DNA from: Opitutia bacterium
GTDB lineage: Bacteria > Verrucomicrobiota > Verrucomicrobiia > Opitutales > T3Sed10-336
Reading direction: 5' to 3'
Length of the DNA stretch: 36,268 bases
Assembly: GCA_003558065.1 (NCBI GenBank)
Contig: PWMU01000012.1
Location: 1-36,268 of the forward strand
Position 1 is the first letter of the stretch. Each line of letters begins with the position of its first letter. Positions 27,285 through 35,507 of the stretch are shown piece after piece. The position numbers were made by a program, and so were the translations under genes. Under the pieces are notes generated by a model. That model was not told the origin of the DNA. It saw only the letters and a program-made list of their open reading frames with translations, and made no database searches.

Positions 27285-28106
27285 ATGAACCCGCTTCCCA
27301 ACAATAGAAAACCGTTTCGAAATAAATTATTGTGGCGCGCTCTGTTGTCGAGTGTGACGATCTCCTTACTCTGCTTCGGAGGAAAAGCAACCGGATATTC
27401 GGCCATCGTGACCTTTCAGGATGATTTTGAAGGTCATACGCCCGGTGAGGCTCCCGGTGCTCCGTGGACTGCGGTTAGCGACGGCCCCGGCTCAGGGAGT
27501 GTCACCGTGATTCAGGACGAAAATGACCTCTTCGGCAAAGGAACGACCAATCAGATCCTCGAATACCGCAAAGACGGCACGGACATTGCCCAGAATCTGG
27601 TTACCGAGGAAACCTTTTCCGCCGAAGTGGCGAGGATCCGCTTCAATTTCTTTCAGCCTGAGGATGAGTTCGACGAGCACAGTTGGATCATCCTGTATGC
27701 GGGATCCCGCTCCACCGGCAACCGCGCCCAGGTAATGAATTTCGGGGCCGACGGCGACACGATCGGAAGCTCGGCGATCTATGACCGCGGGGTGGTCAAT
27801 CAATTGGAGTTGATCGTCAATAACAGTAATGATCCGTTCAGTTATTCGAACGGACAAACCGTTGAACCGGGAACGGTCGATATTTGGATCAACGAAGTAC
27901 TGGCGGAGGAGGGCTTCTCGGCGCAAAACAACCAGCGAGGCGCTATAACCACCTTCGAATTCAACACCTCGAGTAGCCGGCAACAAGCCTTTTTCATTGA
28001 TGACATGGTGATTGTTCCGGAGCCCCGCGCGGTCGGTGCGGTTTTTGGAGTCGTCGCTCTGGGGGCGGTCTTCGTCCTTCGGCGCCGGTCTTCGAGAAGA
28101 CTGTGA
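27285..28106 (+). CDS. PEP-CTERM surface protein with one copy of a ~200-residue domain
   Basis: A 273-residue protein with an AAGGAAAG ribosome binding site, a signal peptide, one beta-rich domain (about 45-243) and a C-terminal PEP-CTERM tail: Val-Pro-Glu-Pro at 244-247, a hydrophobic stretch (AVGAVFGVVALGAVFVL) and a basic end (RRRSSRRL). The PEP-CTERM tail is normally cut by an exosortase, so this should be a surface or extracellular protein. The domain (DDFEGHTPGEAPGAPW, FQPEDEFDEHSWIILYAGSRS, FEFNTSSSRQQAFFIDD) resembles carbohydrate-binding or LamG-like beta-sandwiches but I do not recognise a named family. The next gene carries three more copies, and the signal peptide and leader are also similar, so the two genes are related by duplication. 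Confidence 0.87.
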   Translation: MNPLPNNRKPFRNKLLWRALLSSVTISLLCFGGKATGYSAIVTFQDDFEGHTPGEAPGAPWTAVSDGPGSGSVTVIQDENDLFGKGTTNQILEYRKDGTDIAQNLVTEETFSAEVARIRFNFFQPEDEFDEHSWIILYAGSRSTGNRAQVMNFGADGDTIGSSAIYDRGVVNQLELIVNNSNDPFSYSNGQTVEPGTVDIWINEVLAEEGFSAQNNQRGAITTFEFNTSSSRQQAFFIDDMVIVPEPRAVGAVFGVVALGAVFVLRRRSSRRL

Positions 28107-28286
28107 GTGTCAACGGAAACCATCTTTGTCCGGTTCGAACGTTTTTTTATCCCGGGGCAGCACGATCGATCGTTCGATTCAGCACGACGGGGTGTATGGA
28201 GGTGGCGGAAATTTTCGAAACGAGACGCCGCTTGGTACTTTGACTCTAATCGCTAACGTTACTCAAACCTGGAACCAAAAAAGAGA

Positions 28287-30776
28287 ATGAAACCGTTTTT
28301 TCTGAATACGAAACCGTTTGCTAAGGCCACCCTTTTGCGTGCTTTATTGCCGTGTGTGACAATCCCGTTGCTGAGTCTTGCAGGAAGTGCGACCGGATTT
28401 GCGTCGGAGGTGGTTTTTTCGGATGACTTCGAAAACCATACGGCCGGCGAAGCGCCCGGCGAGCCGTGGACGGAGGTGGGAGATGGTCCTAATTCGGGGA
28501 GTATTCTGGTGCTCCAGGACGAGGACGATCTTTTTGGGAAAGGGACCGACAACCGGATATTGGAGTATCGCAAGGATCAAACTCATGACGACCTGCCGTC
28601 GGCCCAGAATCTGGTCACCGAGGAAAGTTTTTCCGCCGAAGTCGCGAGTATCCGATTCAGTTTTTATCAACCTGAGGACGAGTTCGACGAGCACAGCTGG
28701 ATCATCCTGTATGCGGGATCCCGTTCCACCGGCAACCGCGCCCAGGTCATCGACTTCGGCGCCGAGGGTGATACGATCGGAACTTCGGCGACCTATGAGC
28801 GCGGAACGGTGAATGAACTGGAACTGATCGTGAATAACGGTGCCGGACCGATTGTTTACGGCGACGGGCAGATCCTGGACGGGGGTGAGACGGATATCTG
28901 GATCAACGGGGAATTGGCCGAGGAGGCTTTCTCCGCGCATAATAATCAAAGAGGTCCCATTTCCACTTTCGAGTTCAACACATCGGGCTCCCGGAAGCAG
29001 GTCTTTTACCTGGATGAGATCGTCATTGAATCATTGGACGTGGAAGCGTTTCGACTTGGCCTGGAAGACGATTTCGAAGGACACACGGTGGGCGAAGCGC
29101 CGGGCGAGCCGTGGACGCAGGTTGTGGACGGACCTTTCTCCGGAAGTGTCCTGGTGCTTCAGGACGAGGACGACCTTTTCGGCAAGGGCCCGGATAACCA
29201 GATCCTCGAGTACCGGAAGGATGGAACCGATCCTGATGAGCCTTCAAACCAGGCACTTATTGCCGAGGAGGCCTTTTCGGCGGAGGTGGCGAGCATCCGG
29301 TTCAGTTTTTACCAGCCCGACGACGAATTCAACGATCACAGTTGGATTATTCTTCATGCGGGATCGCGCTCCACCGGCAACCGTGCCCAGGTCATCAATT
29401 TCGGTGCCGACGGCGACACGATCGGAACTTCCGCGACCTATGAGCGCGGCGTGGTCAACGACGTCGAATTGATCGTCAACAACACGACTTCACCCATCGA
29501 ATACGGCGAGGATGACCAGGTGCTATTCCCGGGCTCTACGGATATCTGGATCAACGGGGAACTCGAAGAGGAAGGCTTTTCATCGCAGAATAACCGATTG
29601 GGAGCCATAACCAGCTTCGAGTTCAATACCTCGGGTGGGCGGCGCCAGGTGTTTTTCGCCGACGATTTCATAATCGAGCCCATTCCGGCGGAAGACGTTC
29701 AGATCCAGATCGCACTTGAAGATGATTTCGAGGGGCATACCGTCGGCGCCGAGCCGGGCGAACCGTGGAACGATGTCCGAACCGGCCCCGGTGCGGGCAG
29801 TATCCTGGTGCTCCCGGACGATGACGACCTCTTCGGGAAAGGAACCGACAATCAGATTCTCGAATACCGAAAAGATATGGATGGCATATCCCAACGCCTT
29901 TTGACCGAAGAAACCTTTTTCGCCGAGGTGGCGAGTATACGCTTCAACTTTTTTCAGCCCGATGACGAATTTGACGAACATGCGTGGCTGATGCTCTATG
30001 CGGGTCCCCGTTCGACCGGTAACCGTGCCCAGGTTTTGAATTTCGGCGAGGATGGTAATAAAATCGCCGAGTTCGGCGGGGATGCTTCGGTGACTTATGA
30101 GCGCGGAGTGCTCAACGAATTGGAGCTCGTCGTCAACAACGGCCATGAACCCTTTACTTATGCTAATGGTCGGACAGTTCAACCGGGGACGCTGGATATC
30201 TGGGTCAATGGGGAGCTTGAAGGTGAAGGCTTCTCGGCAAGCAATAACCGCCGTGGCGGGATTACCGGCTTCGAGTTCAACACTTCGAGTTCGCGAACAC
30301 AGGTCTTTTATCTCGATGATTTTGTAGTCGAGCCCTTGGCTGAGGTTGCGCCCGAAGCGACGTTCGCGGCCTGGCGCGACGAACACTTCACCGACGACGA
30401 ACTGGGTGACGAGGAAATCAGCGGCCCACTGGCCGATTTCAGCGGTGACGGAGTCGCCAACCTGGTTAAATATGCCCTCGGCTTGAATCCGCGCGTGGCT
30501 TCCCTCGAAGGCTTGCCGGCCACAGCGATCCAATCCCTCGAAGTCGACGACGAAACCGACGCGTTCCTGACGCTGACCTTCGACCGTCCGGTCGATCGCG
30601 TGGATTTGACTTACGAGGTTACCGCAGCCGCGGAGCTGCCCGAGTGGACCGTGCAGGCGGTTCAGGTTTCGGTGACCGAGAACGGAAACGGAACCGTTAC
30701 CGAACTCTGGCGGGACTCCCAGCCGATCGATCAGGCAAACAGGCGTTTCATGCGGCTGGAGGTGACGTTGGACTAG
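28287..30776 (+). CDS. Secreted protein with three tandem copies of the same domain and the shared C-terminal tail (829 aa)
   Basis: After a signal peptide similar to that of the previous gene (MKPFFLNTKPFAKATLLRALL) come three copies of the domain found once in the PEP-CTERM protein, at about residues 44-248, 258-465 and 476-683. Each has 'DDFEGHT.GEAPGEPW', 'DDLFGKG..NQILEYRKD', 'FFQPDDEFDEH', 'GSRSTGNRAQV' and 'FEFNTS'. In place of PEP-CTERM, residues 690-829 are the tail shared with three other proteins here (WRDEHFTDDELGDEEISGPL, GDGVANLVKYALG, ending RFMRLEVTLD). It is probably an extracellular glycan-binding or adhesion protein with avidity gained from repetition. No catalytic signature was seen. 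It is on the same strand behind the PEP-CTERM gene, with 180 bases between. Confidence 0.85.
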   Translation: MKPFFLNTKPFAKATLLRALLPCVTIPLLSLAGSATGFASEVVFSDDFENHTAGEAPGEPWTEVGDGPNSGSILVLQDEDDLFGKGTDNRILEYRKDQTHDDLPSAQNLVTEESFSAEVASIRFSFYQPEDEFDEHSWIILYAGSRSTGNRAQVIDFGAEGDTIGTSATYERGTVNELELIVNNGAGPIVYGDGQILDGGETDIWINGELAEEAFSAHNNQRGPISTFEFNTSGSRKQVFYLDEIVIESLDVEAFRLGLEDDFEGHTVGEAPGEPWTQVVDGPFSGSVLVLQDEDDLFGKGPDNQILEYRKDGTDPDEPSNQALIAEEAFSAEVASIRFSFYQPDDEFNDHSWIILHAGSRSTGNRAQVINFGADGDTIGTSATYERGVVNDVELIVNNTTSPIEYGEDDQVLFPGSTDIWINGELEEEGFSSQNNRLGAITSFEFNTSGGRRQVFFADDFIIEPIPAEDVQIQIALEDDFEGHTVGAEPGEPWNDVRTGPGAGSILVLPDDDDLFGKGTDNQILEYRKDMDGISQRLLTEETFFAEVASIRFNFFQPDDEFDEHAWLMLYAGPRSTGNRAQVLNFGEDGNKIAEFGGDASVTYERGVLNELELVVNNGHEPFTYANGRTVQPGTLDIWVNGELEGEGFSASNNRRGGITGFEFNTSSSRTQVFYLDDFVVEPLAEVAPEATFAAWRDEHFTDDELGDEEISGPLADFSGDGVANLVKYALGLNPRVASLEGLPATAIQSLEVDDETDAFLTLTFDRPVDRVDLTYEVTAAAELPEWTVQAVQVSVTENGNGTVTELWRDSQPIDQANRRFMRLEVTLD
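28416..30335 (+). repeat. Three in-frame tandem domain repeats of about 205 residues
   Basis: Repeat 1 lies at about 28416-29030, repeat 2 at 29058-29681 and repeat 3 at 29712-30335, with short linkers. Repeats 1 and 2 are the most alike at protein level; repeat 3 has a small insertion (NKIAEFGGDASV). The fourth related copy is in the PEP-CTERM gene at about 27417-28013. Confidence 0.85.
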
Positions 30777-31109
30777 CCGGGCGTAGCCTCGAGCCCGAAG
30801 TAGCGCACGCATCTTGAGGCGCGCGCACCGGGACGAAATCCCGGCTCGCCGTGGGCTGCGTGCAGAATTCACGATTCTGCCGGACATCGAGCGAAGTCCC
30901 GTGCCTGCCGGGAGAAACGTAAGCTGCATATCGGCGGCACATTTCGAAAAACTCGAATCAGATTTAAGCTCGCTTCCGGTGGCTCGGCAGCCAAAGAATG
31001 AATTTTTATCGGGAGCGCATCGTTTCGCCGGTAAGAGGTCCCGTGGGGTTGCCGTTTCAAGGGATGCCGCAGTCGTCCGGAATATTCGAGTCCGATGTGG
31101 GAAAGAATC
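30777..31109. other. 333-base intergenic region with two hairpins and a repeat-like stretch
   Basis: No convincing gene. It holds a hairpin CCGGGA-CGAAA-TCCCGG (30828-30844), which may end the preceding transcript although it lacks a T-run, and GCAGAAT-TCACG-ATTCTGC (30862-30880). The stretch around 30801-30827 (GTAGCGCACGCATCTTG) resembles a repeat that, read on the minus strand, encodes 'RAPQDACAT', a peptide I recall from many mis-annotated repeat ORFs in Verrucomicrobiota and Planctomycetota. Confidence 0.4.
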
Positions 31110-33485
31110 ATGAAGATTTATTGGCGTGTGGTAACTCTGGTCGCAGTGACGATGCTCGTGACCCTCGGTCCGGCCAAGGCGGGTCATTACTATTTGGCAC
31201 CGGATGGCGACGACAGCAACGCAGGCACCCGCGAGGCGCCGTGGGAGAGCCTGGAGAAGGCGTCGGCGACCGCGCGGGCCGGGGATACGATCGTGCTGCT
31301 TCCGGGCAGGTACCCGGGGCGGTTGCGCCCGGTCGACAGCGGCACCGCCGACGCTCCTATCGTCTTCCGCGCCGAACCGCGCATGGGCGCGACACTCACC
31401 GGGCCGGGCGGCGACCGAGCGATCGTCTTGGAGGATCTGAAGCATATCAGCCTGGAGGGCCTGCACGTGGAGCCGGAGATCTCCGGCGTGGGCTGGCTCA
31501 CGATGCGCAACTGTTCACAGGTAACGGTGGAGGATTGCCGAATGGAAAACTCCACCGCCGGCCTGGCGGCCCAGATCGAGGACTCCGAAGACATACGTCT
31601 GCTTAACAGCGTCTTTCAAAAGCAGTTGGGCGGCGTCAACATGTTCCGCATTGTCCGTTGCACGCGCATACTCTTCGAGGGGAACGTCATCAGTCGCGCC
31701 GGACACTCCCCTCTCCAGCTCAGGCCGGACAACGCCACAAGCTACGTCGTGATGCGAGGCAATGTTTTCCACGCCGCGTGGGGGCGCAACTTCGAGCACT
31801 TTGGCACCCACAACGTGCTCTTCGAGCACAACATCGTAACCCATGCCTTCAACAGCGGCCGCTCGGGGAGCGCGAACGCGAAGTTCGCCACCACGCATGG
31901 AATCTTTCGCTTCAACAGGGTTTTCCGCAACCCTCACGGGCCGATTCACCTGTATCCGTTCCGCGACGTCTGGCTCGATAGAATACGCCTTTACAACAAC
32001 GTCTTCGACGACAACGGCCATTACGGCATCGCCGTCCGCAGTTCACAGGAGCAGACAAGAGATCTCGTCTTCGCCAACAACATCTTCAGCCGGAACGACC
32101 CGCATGGCATGGAACGCCAGATACAGCTCAGAGGCGGGAGCCCTGGACAAGTCCGCATGGTGCGCAACGCGTTCGCCGGTACGCAGCGGGGTTTGCCCCT
32201 GGTGCATGACTATGGTGACTCGTTCACGGTCGAGGCGCTGCAAGAGGCAGCCGTGCAGGCGGAGCACGGAGCGCGCTATGAAGGCAACATGGACGCGGAT
32301 CCCGGCTTTGTCGACGCGGAGACCTACGACCACGCGCTGCGCGAGGACAGCCCGCTGAGGGATGCGGGCGTGCCGCTAACACGCGCGGTAGGCGCCGGTG
32401 AGAGCGCGCGGCTTGCGGTCGAAGACGCTGCGCCCTTCTACGACGGTTTTGGCATTGAGGGCGAGAAGGGCGACCTGATCGCCGTGGGCGCTCCGGACCG
32501 GAGGGCACGGGTGGTCGAGGTCGATCATGACGCTAACACGCTGCTGCTCGACCGGGAGGTAAGGTGGAGTGAGGGCGACCCGGTAAGTTTGCCCTGGTCG
32601 GGCGAGGCGCCCGATATGGGCGTCTACGAAAATGGCGGTGACGGGCGCGTGGGGGTGCAGGTGGTCGTTGAGCCGTTCGAGGTGCGTCCGGGCGAGGAGG
32701 TAACCATGCGCGCCGTAATCCACGGTGACGCTCGGCCCGAGCGTATCCGCTGGTGGCTGGGCGACGGGAGTGTGGCGGAGGGCGGCGAGATCACGCACCG
32801 CTACGATGAGGAGCACGACTACGCGATCCGCGTGCAAGTGGTCGACACCGAGGGCCGGACACATTATGGACCCGGTTACGTGTGGGTGGCCGAGCCAACC
32901 GATCCGTCCGCTCCGCTGATTCACTCCACGTGGGACCCCGACGACGACACGGCTTGGTGGCTGTGGAAGAGTTACGGGTATCCGGGACCTGCGGCTTTTG
33001 TAGACATCGTCGAGGGCGGCGTGCGCCATGCCGGCAGTTCCGCGTACATGCCCGAGGGCTACGAGCCGCCCGGCCCGGGCACCAACTTCCGGCACGTGTT
33101 CGCGCCCGAGGACCGCGGCGGCCTGCCGGCACGTGTTCATCCGGATGGTTGGGACATCGACCTCTACCCGGAGGTCTTTGTGCGCTATCGGGTCAGCGAG
33201 GGAACGCCGGTGGCGTTGTCGTTGAAGCCTTTCGGACGGGCGCCATTGCTGGTGGCGCTCACTCCCGCAGGGGAGTCGGACCTCTCGTCGGTCGCGGACC
33301 ACGTTCTGCATGACGATGCCGAGTGGCATGAACTGGACTTCGATGTACGGAAGGTACGCGGGGTTTATCCGGACCTTCAGGTGTTGGAGGGATTGTATTT
33401 TCTCAGCTCGCCGCAGGATGCGGTGAGGGAGGGGCAATGGTACGACCTCGACGAGGTGCTCATCCGGCCTGCTGCGAATGAATAA
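31110..33485 (+). CDS. Second secreted beta-helix protein with PKD domain (791 aa)
   Basis: Started at the ATG at 31110, which follows GGGAAAG and begins a good signal peptide (MKIYWRVVTLVAVTMLVTLG, Ala-Lys-Ala cleavage site); an upstream ATG at 31095 is less likely. 'YYLAPDGDDSNAGTREAPWESLEKA' opens a DUF1565-like parallel beta-helix, with 'HNIV', 'NNVF' and 'NNIF' turns. The closing block (PFYDGFGIEGEKGDLIAVGAP, PWSGEAPDMGVYE), the PKD domain (IRWWLGDGSVAEGG, DYAIRVQVVDTEG) and the C-terminus all match the protein at 4208, its paralogue. The beta-propeller gene follows after 21 bases, so they may be co-transcribed. Function is probably glycan cleavage or binding; no catalytic residues could be assigned. 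Confidence 0.86.
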   Translation: MKIYWRVVTLVAVTMLVTLGPAKAGHYYLAPDGDDSNAGTREAPWESLEKASATARAGDTIVLLPGRYPGRLRPVDSGTADAPIVFRAEPRMGATLTGPGGDRAIVLEDLKHISLEGLHVEPEISGVGWLTMRNCSQVTVEDCRMENSTAGLAAQIEDSEDIRLLNSVFQKQLGGVNMFRIVRCTRILFEGNVISRAGHSPLQLRPDNATSYVVMRGNVFHAAWGRNFEHFGTHNVLFEHNIVTHAFNSGRSGSANAKFATTHGIFRFNRVFRNPHGPIHLYPFRDVWLDRIRLYNNVFDDNGHYGIAVRSSQEQTRDLVFANNIFSRNDPHGMERQIQLRGGSPGQVRMVRNAFAGTQRGLPLVHDYGDSFTVEALQEAAVQAEHGARYEGNMDADPGFVDAETYDHALREDSPLRDAGVPLTRAVGAGESARLAVEDAAPFYDGFGIEGEKGDLIAVGAPDRRARVVEVDHDANTLLLDREVRWSEGDPVSLPWSGEAPDMGVYENGGDGRVGVQVVVEPFEVRPGEEVTMRAVIHGDARPERIRWWLGDGSVAEGGEITHRYDEEHDYAIRVQVVDTEGRTHYGPGYVWVAEPTDPSAPLIHSTWDPDDDTAWWLWKSYGYPGPAAFVDIVEGGVRHAGSSAYMPEGYEPPGPGTNFRHVFAPEDRGGLPARVHPDGWDIDLYPEVFVRYRVSEGTPVALSLKPFGRAPLLVALTPAGESDLSSVADHVLHDDAEWHELDFDVRKVRGVYPDLQVLEGLYFLSSPQDAVREGQWYDLDEVLIRPAANE

Positions 33486-33506
33486 GACGAATGCCCATTC
33501 AAATCG

Positions 33507-35462
33507 ATGAAAAACATGAAATCTTCCGGAATACGAATCCTACTCACCGCGACGCTCGTTTTTGCCGCGATTCCGTCGGTCGCCGACCGGCTTCCCGCAG
33601 GCTTTGAAGATCACGGTCCCGCCGCTCCCACTGGGCAGGAAACCTTTGGGGGCAGCGCCTTTGCCACGGTGGACGCCGAAGGCAGCCGTCTTGTATTCAT
33701 GAAACTGTGGGCGGGCGGGCAAGGCTACTACCTTTTTATCGATGCCGAAACCGGGGAGACCGAACAGATTCATCCCGGGATCAACGGCGGCGGGGGCTGG
33801 CCGCCTTTGTTGACTGATGAAAACAAGGTTTATGATACCATGGGGGCGTGGTTGATGGAGATCGACGTGCCGGCGCGCGAGGTGCGCCGTGTCGGGCGCC
33901 TGCCCTCGGGGCGGAGCCTCGGGCTGGGAAACACCGTCGATGAGAACGGGATCGTCTACGCGGGAATTTTCCCCAGCGGAAACCTGGTGTCGTATGATCC
34001 GGCAACCGAAGACTTCACCGATCACGGGCGCCTGGTCGAAGAGGACTGGAATCAGTATTTGCGGCCGATGGTGACCGACGGCGAAGGCTGGGTTTACATG
34101 GGTATCGGCCAGAAACTGGCCCAGGTGCTGGGGTACCATCCTGCAAGCGGCGAAACCCGCGCCTATGTGCCGGAGGACGAACGCGAAAGCGGGGCGGGAG
34201 AGGTGCGTCTGGGCGCCGACGGACACGTGTACGGCAACGCGCCGGGATGGAGCTGGCACCGGCTTTCGGGGGGTGAAGCGACGCCGGTCGACGAACCGGC
34301 GGCCGCCTCCTCGAGCCGGGAACGCTACACCCGTCCGAGGACCGCGGAGGGCAACAGGTTTCCGGACGGTTCCCGTTTGATGGGGATCGATTTGGTCAGA
34401 CGGACGATCACGATTCTGGATACGGACGCCGAAGAACCCCGGGAGATTCGTTTCGATTACGACAGTCCGGGGGTGCCCGTTTACTCGATGGTGGCGGGGC
34501 CGGACGGGAACATTTACGGCGCGACCGGGAATCCTTGCCACCTCTGGCGTTTGCAGCCCGATACGGGAGAAATGGACGATTGGCGGGTAGGCGGTGGCCA
34601 CCTCAATCAGCTTGTGCTCCAGAATGGAAAAATTTACGGAGGAAAATACAGCCAGGGCTCCATTTATGAATTCGATCCCTCGAATCTGTTTCGCGACGAG
34701 GAGAAAACCAGGATACGATGGAGAAGTGTTCAGGAGGGAAGTTACGGCTTTCGCGGGGATCCCGACATGGTCGGGCGGCCCTATGCGATGCTGGCCCATC
34801 CCGATGGCAGGCATGTGGTCATGGGCGGCAACCCGGCACGGGTGGAGATCGGCGGCGGGCTGCTGATCGTCGACATCGAGGACGAAAAGACCACGGCCCT
34901 GCTGCCCGAAGACTTGATTCCCGACCAGGGAGTCATGGCCCTGGCCGCGTTGCCGGGCGGCGACCTGATCGTCGGCAGCACCACGGCCGCCGCAACGGCG
35001 GGTACCTCCGGGGCGAGCGAGGCCTTGATCTACCGTCTCGACTGGGATACCCGTAAAGTGGTCGGCACGTGGAAACCGGACCCGGCACCGGGCTCCATCC
35101 GGGACCTGATCGTTGCCGGGGACGGGCTGGTATTTGGACTGGCGACCGGGAACCGTTTTTTCGTCTTCGATCCCGCGAGCGGCGAGTTTGTTCATGACGA
35201 AGAGGTGACCGAATACGGCGGGCTGACAGGGGGACAGGCGCCCAGGAGCATGGCCCTCGGTCCCGGCGGTAACCTCTACGTGCTGTTTCGCGACGCGATC
35301 GCCCGGATTGATCCCGAAACGTTCGAGCACCGCGAAGTCGCCCGGCCCGGCACGCCGATTAACTCGGGCATCGTTATTCAAGATGACCGTTTGTACTTTA
35401 TCGGGGGCGGACGGCTGCGTCTCTACAGCTACGAGTTGAACCAACAGTCCGGTCCGGATTGA
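33507..35462 (+). CDS. Secreted beta-propeller protein
   Basis: A 651-residue protein with a signal peptide (MKNMKSSGIRILLTATLVFAAIPSVA). The body is a series of blade-like repeats in which a short strand plus 'D.ETGE', 'DPATEDF', 'QPDTGEMDDW', 'DPASGEF' or 'DPETFEH' follows 'GxDGxxY' turns (GADGHVYGNA, GPDGNIYGATG, GPGGNLYVLF). This fits NHL, SMP-30 or similar six- to eight-bladed propellers. No catalytic signature or metal site was identified, so it could be a lyase, a lactonase-like enzyme or a binding protein. It lies 21 bases behind the beta-helix gene and 45 bases before the hydrolase, which suggests one transcript. Confidence 0.82.
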   Translation: MKNMKSSGIRILLTATLVFAAIPSVADRLPAGFEDHGPAAPTGQETFGGSAFATVDAEGSRLVFMKLWAGGQGYYLFIDAETGETEQIHPGINGGGGWPPLLTDENKVYDTMGAWLMEIDVPAREVRRVGRLPSGRSLGLGNTVDENGIVYAGIFPSGNLVSYDPATEDFTDHGRLVEEDWNQYLRPMVTDGEGWVYMGIGQKLAQVLGYHPASGETRAYVPEDERESGAGEVRLGADGHVYGNAPGWSWHRLSGGEATPVDEPAAASSSRERYTRPRTAEGNRFPDGSRLMGIDLVRRTITILDTDAEEPREIRFDYDSPGVPVYSMVAGPDGNIYGATGNPCHLWRLQPDTGEMDDWRVGGGHLNQLVLQNGKIYGGKYSQGSIYEFDPSNLFRDEEKTRIRWRSVQEGSYGFRGDPDMVGRPYAMLAHPDGRHVVMGGNPARVEIGGGLLIVDIEDEKTTALLPEDLIPDQGVMALAALPGGDLIVGSTTAAATAGTSGASEALIYRLDWDTRKVVGTWKPDPAPGSIRDLIVAGDGLVFGLATGNRFFVFDPASGEFVHDEEVTEYGGLTGGQAPRSMALGPGGNLYVLFRDAIARIDPETFEHREVARPGTPINSGIVIQDDRLYFIGGGRLRLYSYELNQQSGPD

Positions 35463-35507
35463 TCTTTGCGAACCAACTCAATCCCCGTTTTCCGAAAGCC
35501 CTGCCTT

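Noticed and set aside
28132-28160. Palindrome GTTCGAAC followed by seven T at about 28134-28149 as a terminator after the PEP-CTERM gene
   Set aside because: The palindrome leaves no room for a loop and no other stem precedes the T-run, so support is too weak.
29580-31466. 628-codon open frame opposite the triplicated gene and the second beta-helix gene
   Set aside because: Spans two real genes and the intergenic region, with no family features.
33540-35444. 634-codon open frame opposite the beta-propeller gene
   Set aside because: Fully antisense; the plus-strand frame has a signal peptide and repeated propeller turns.
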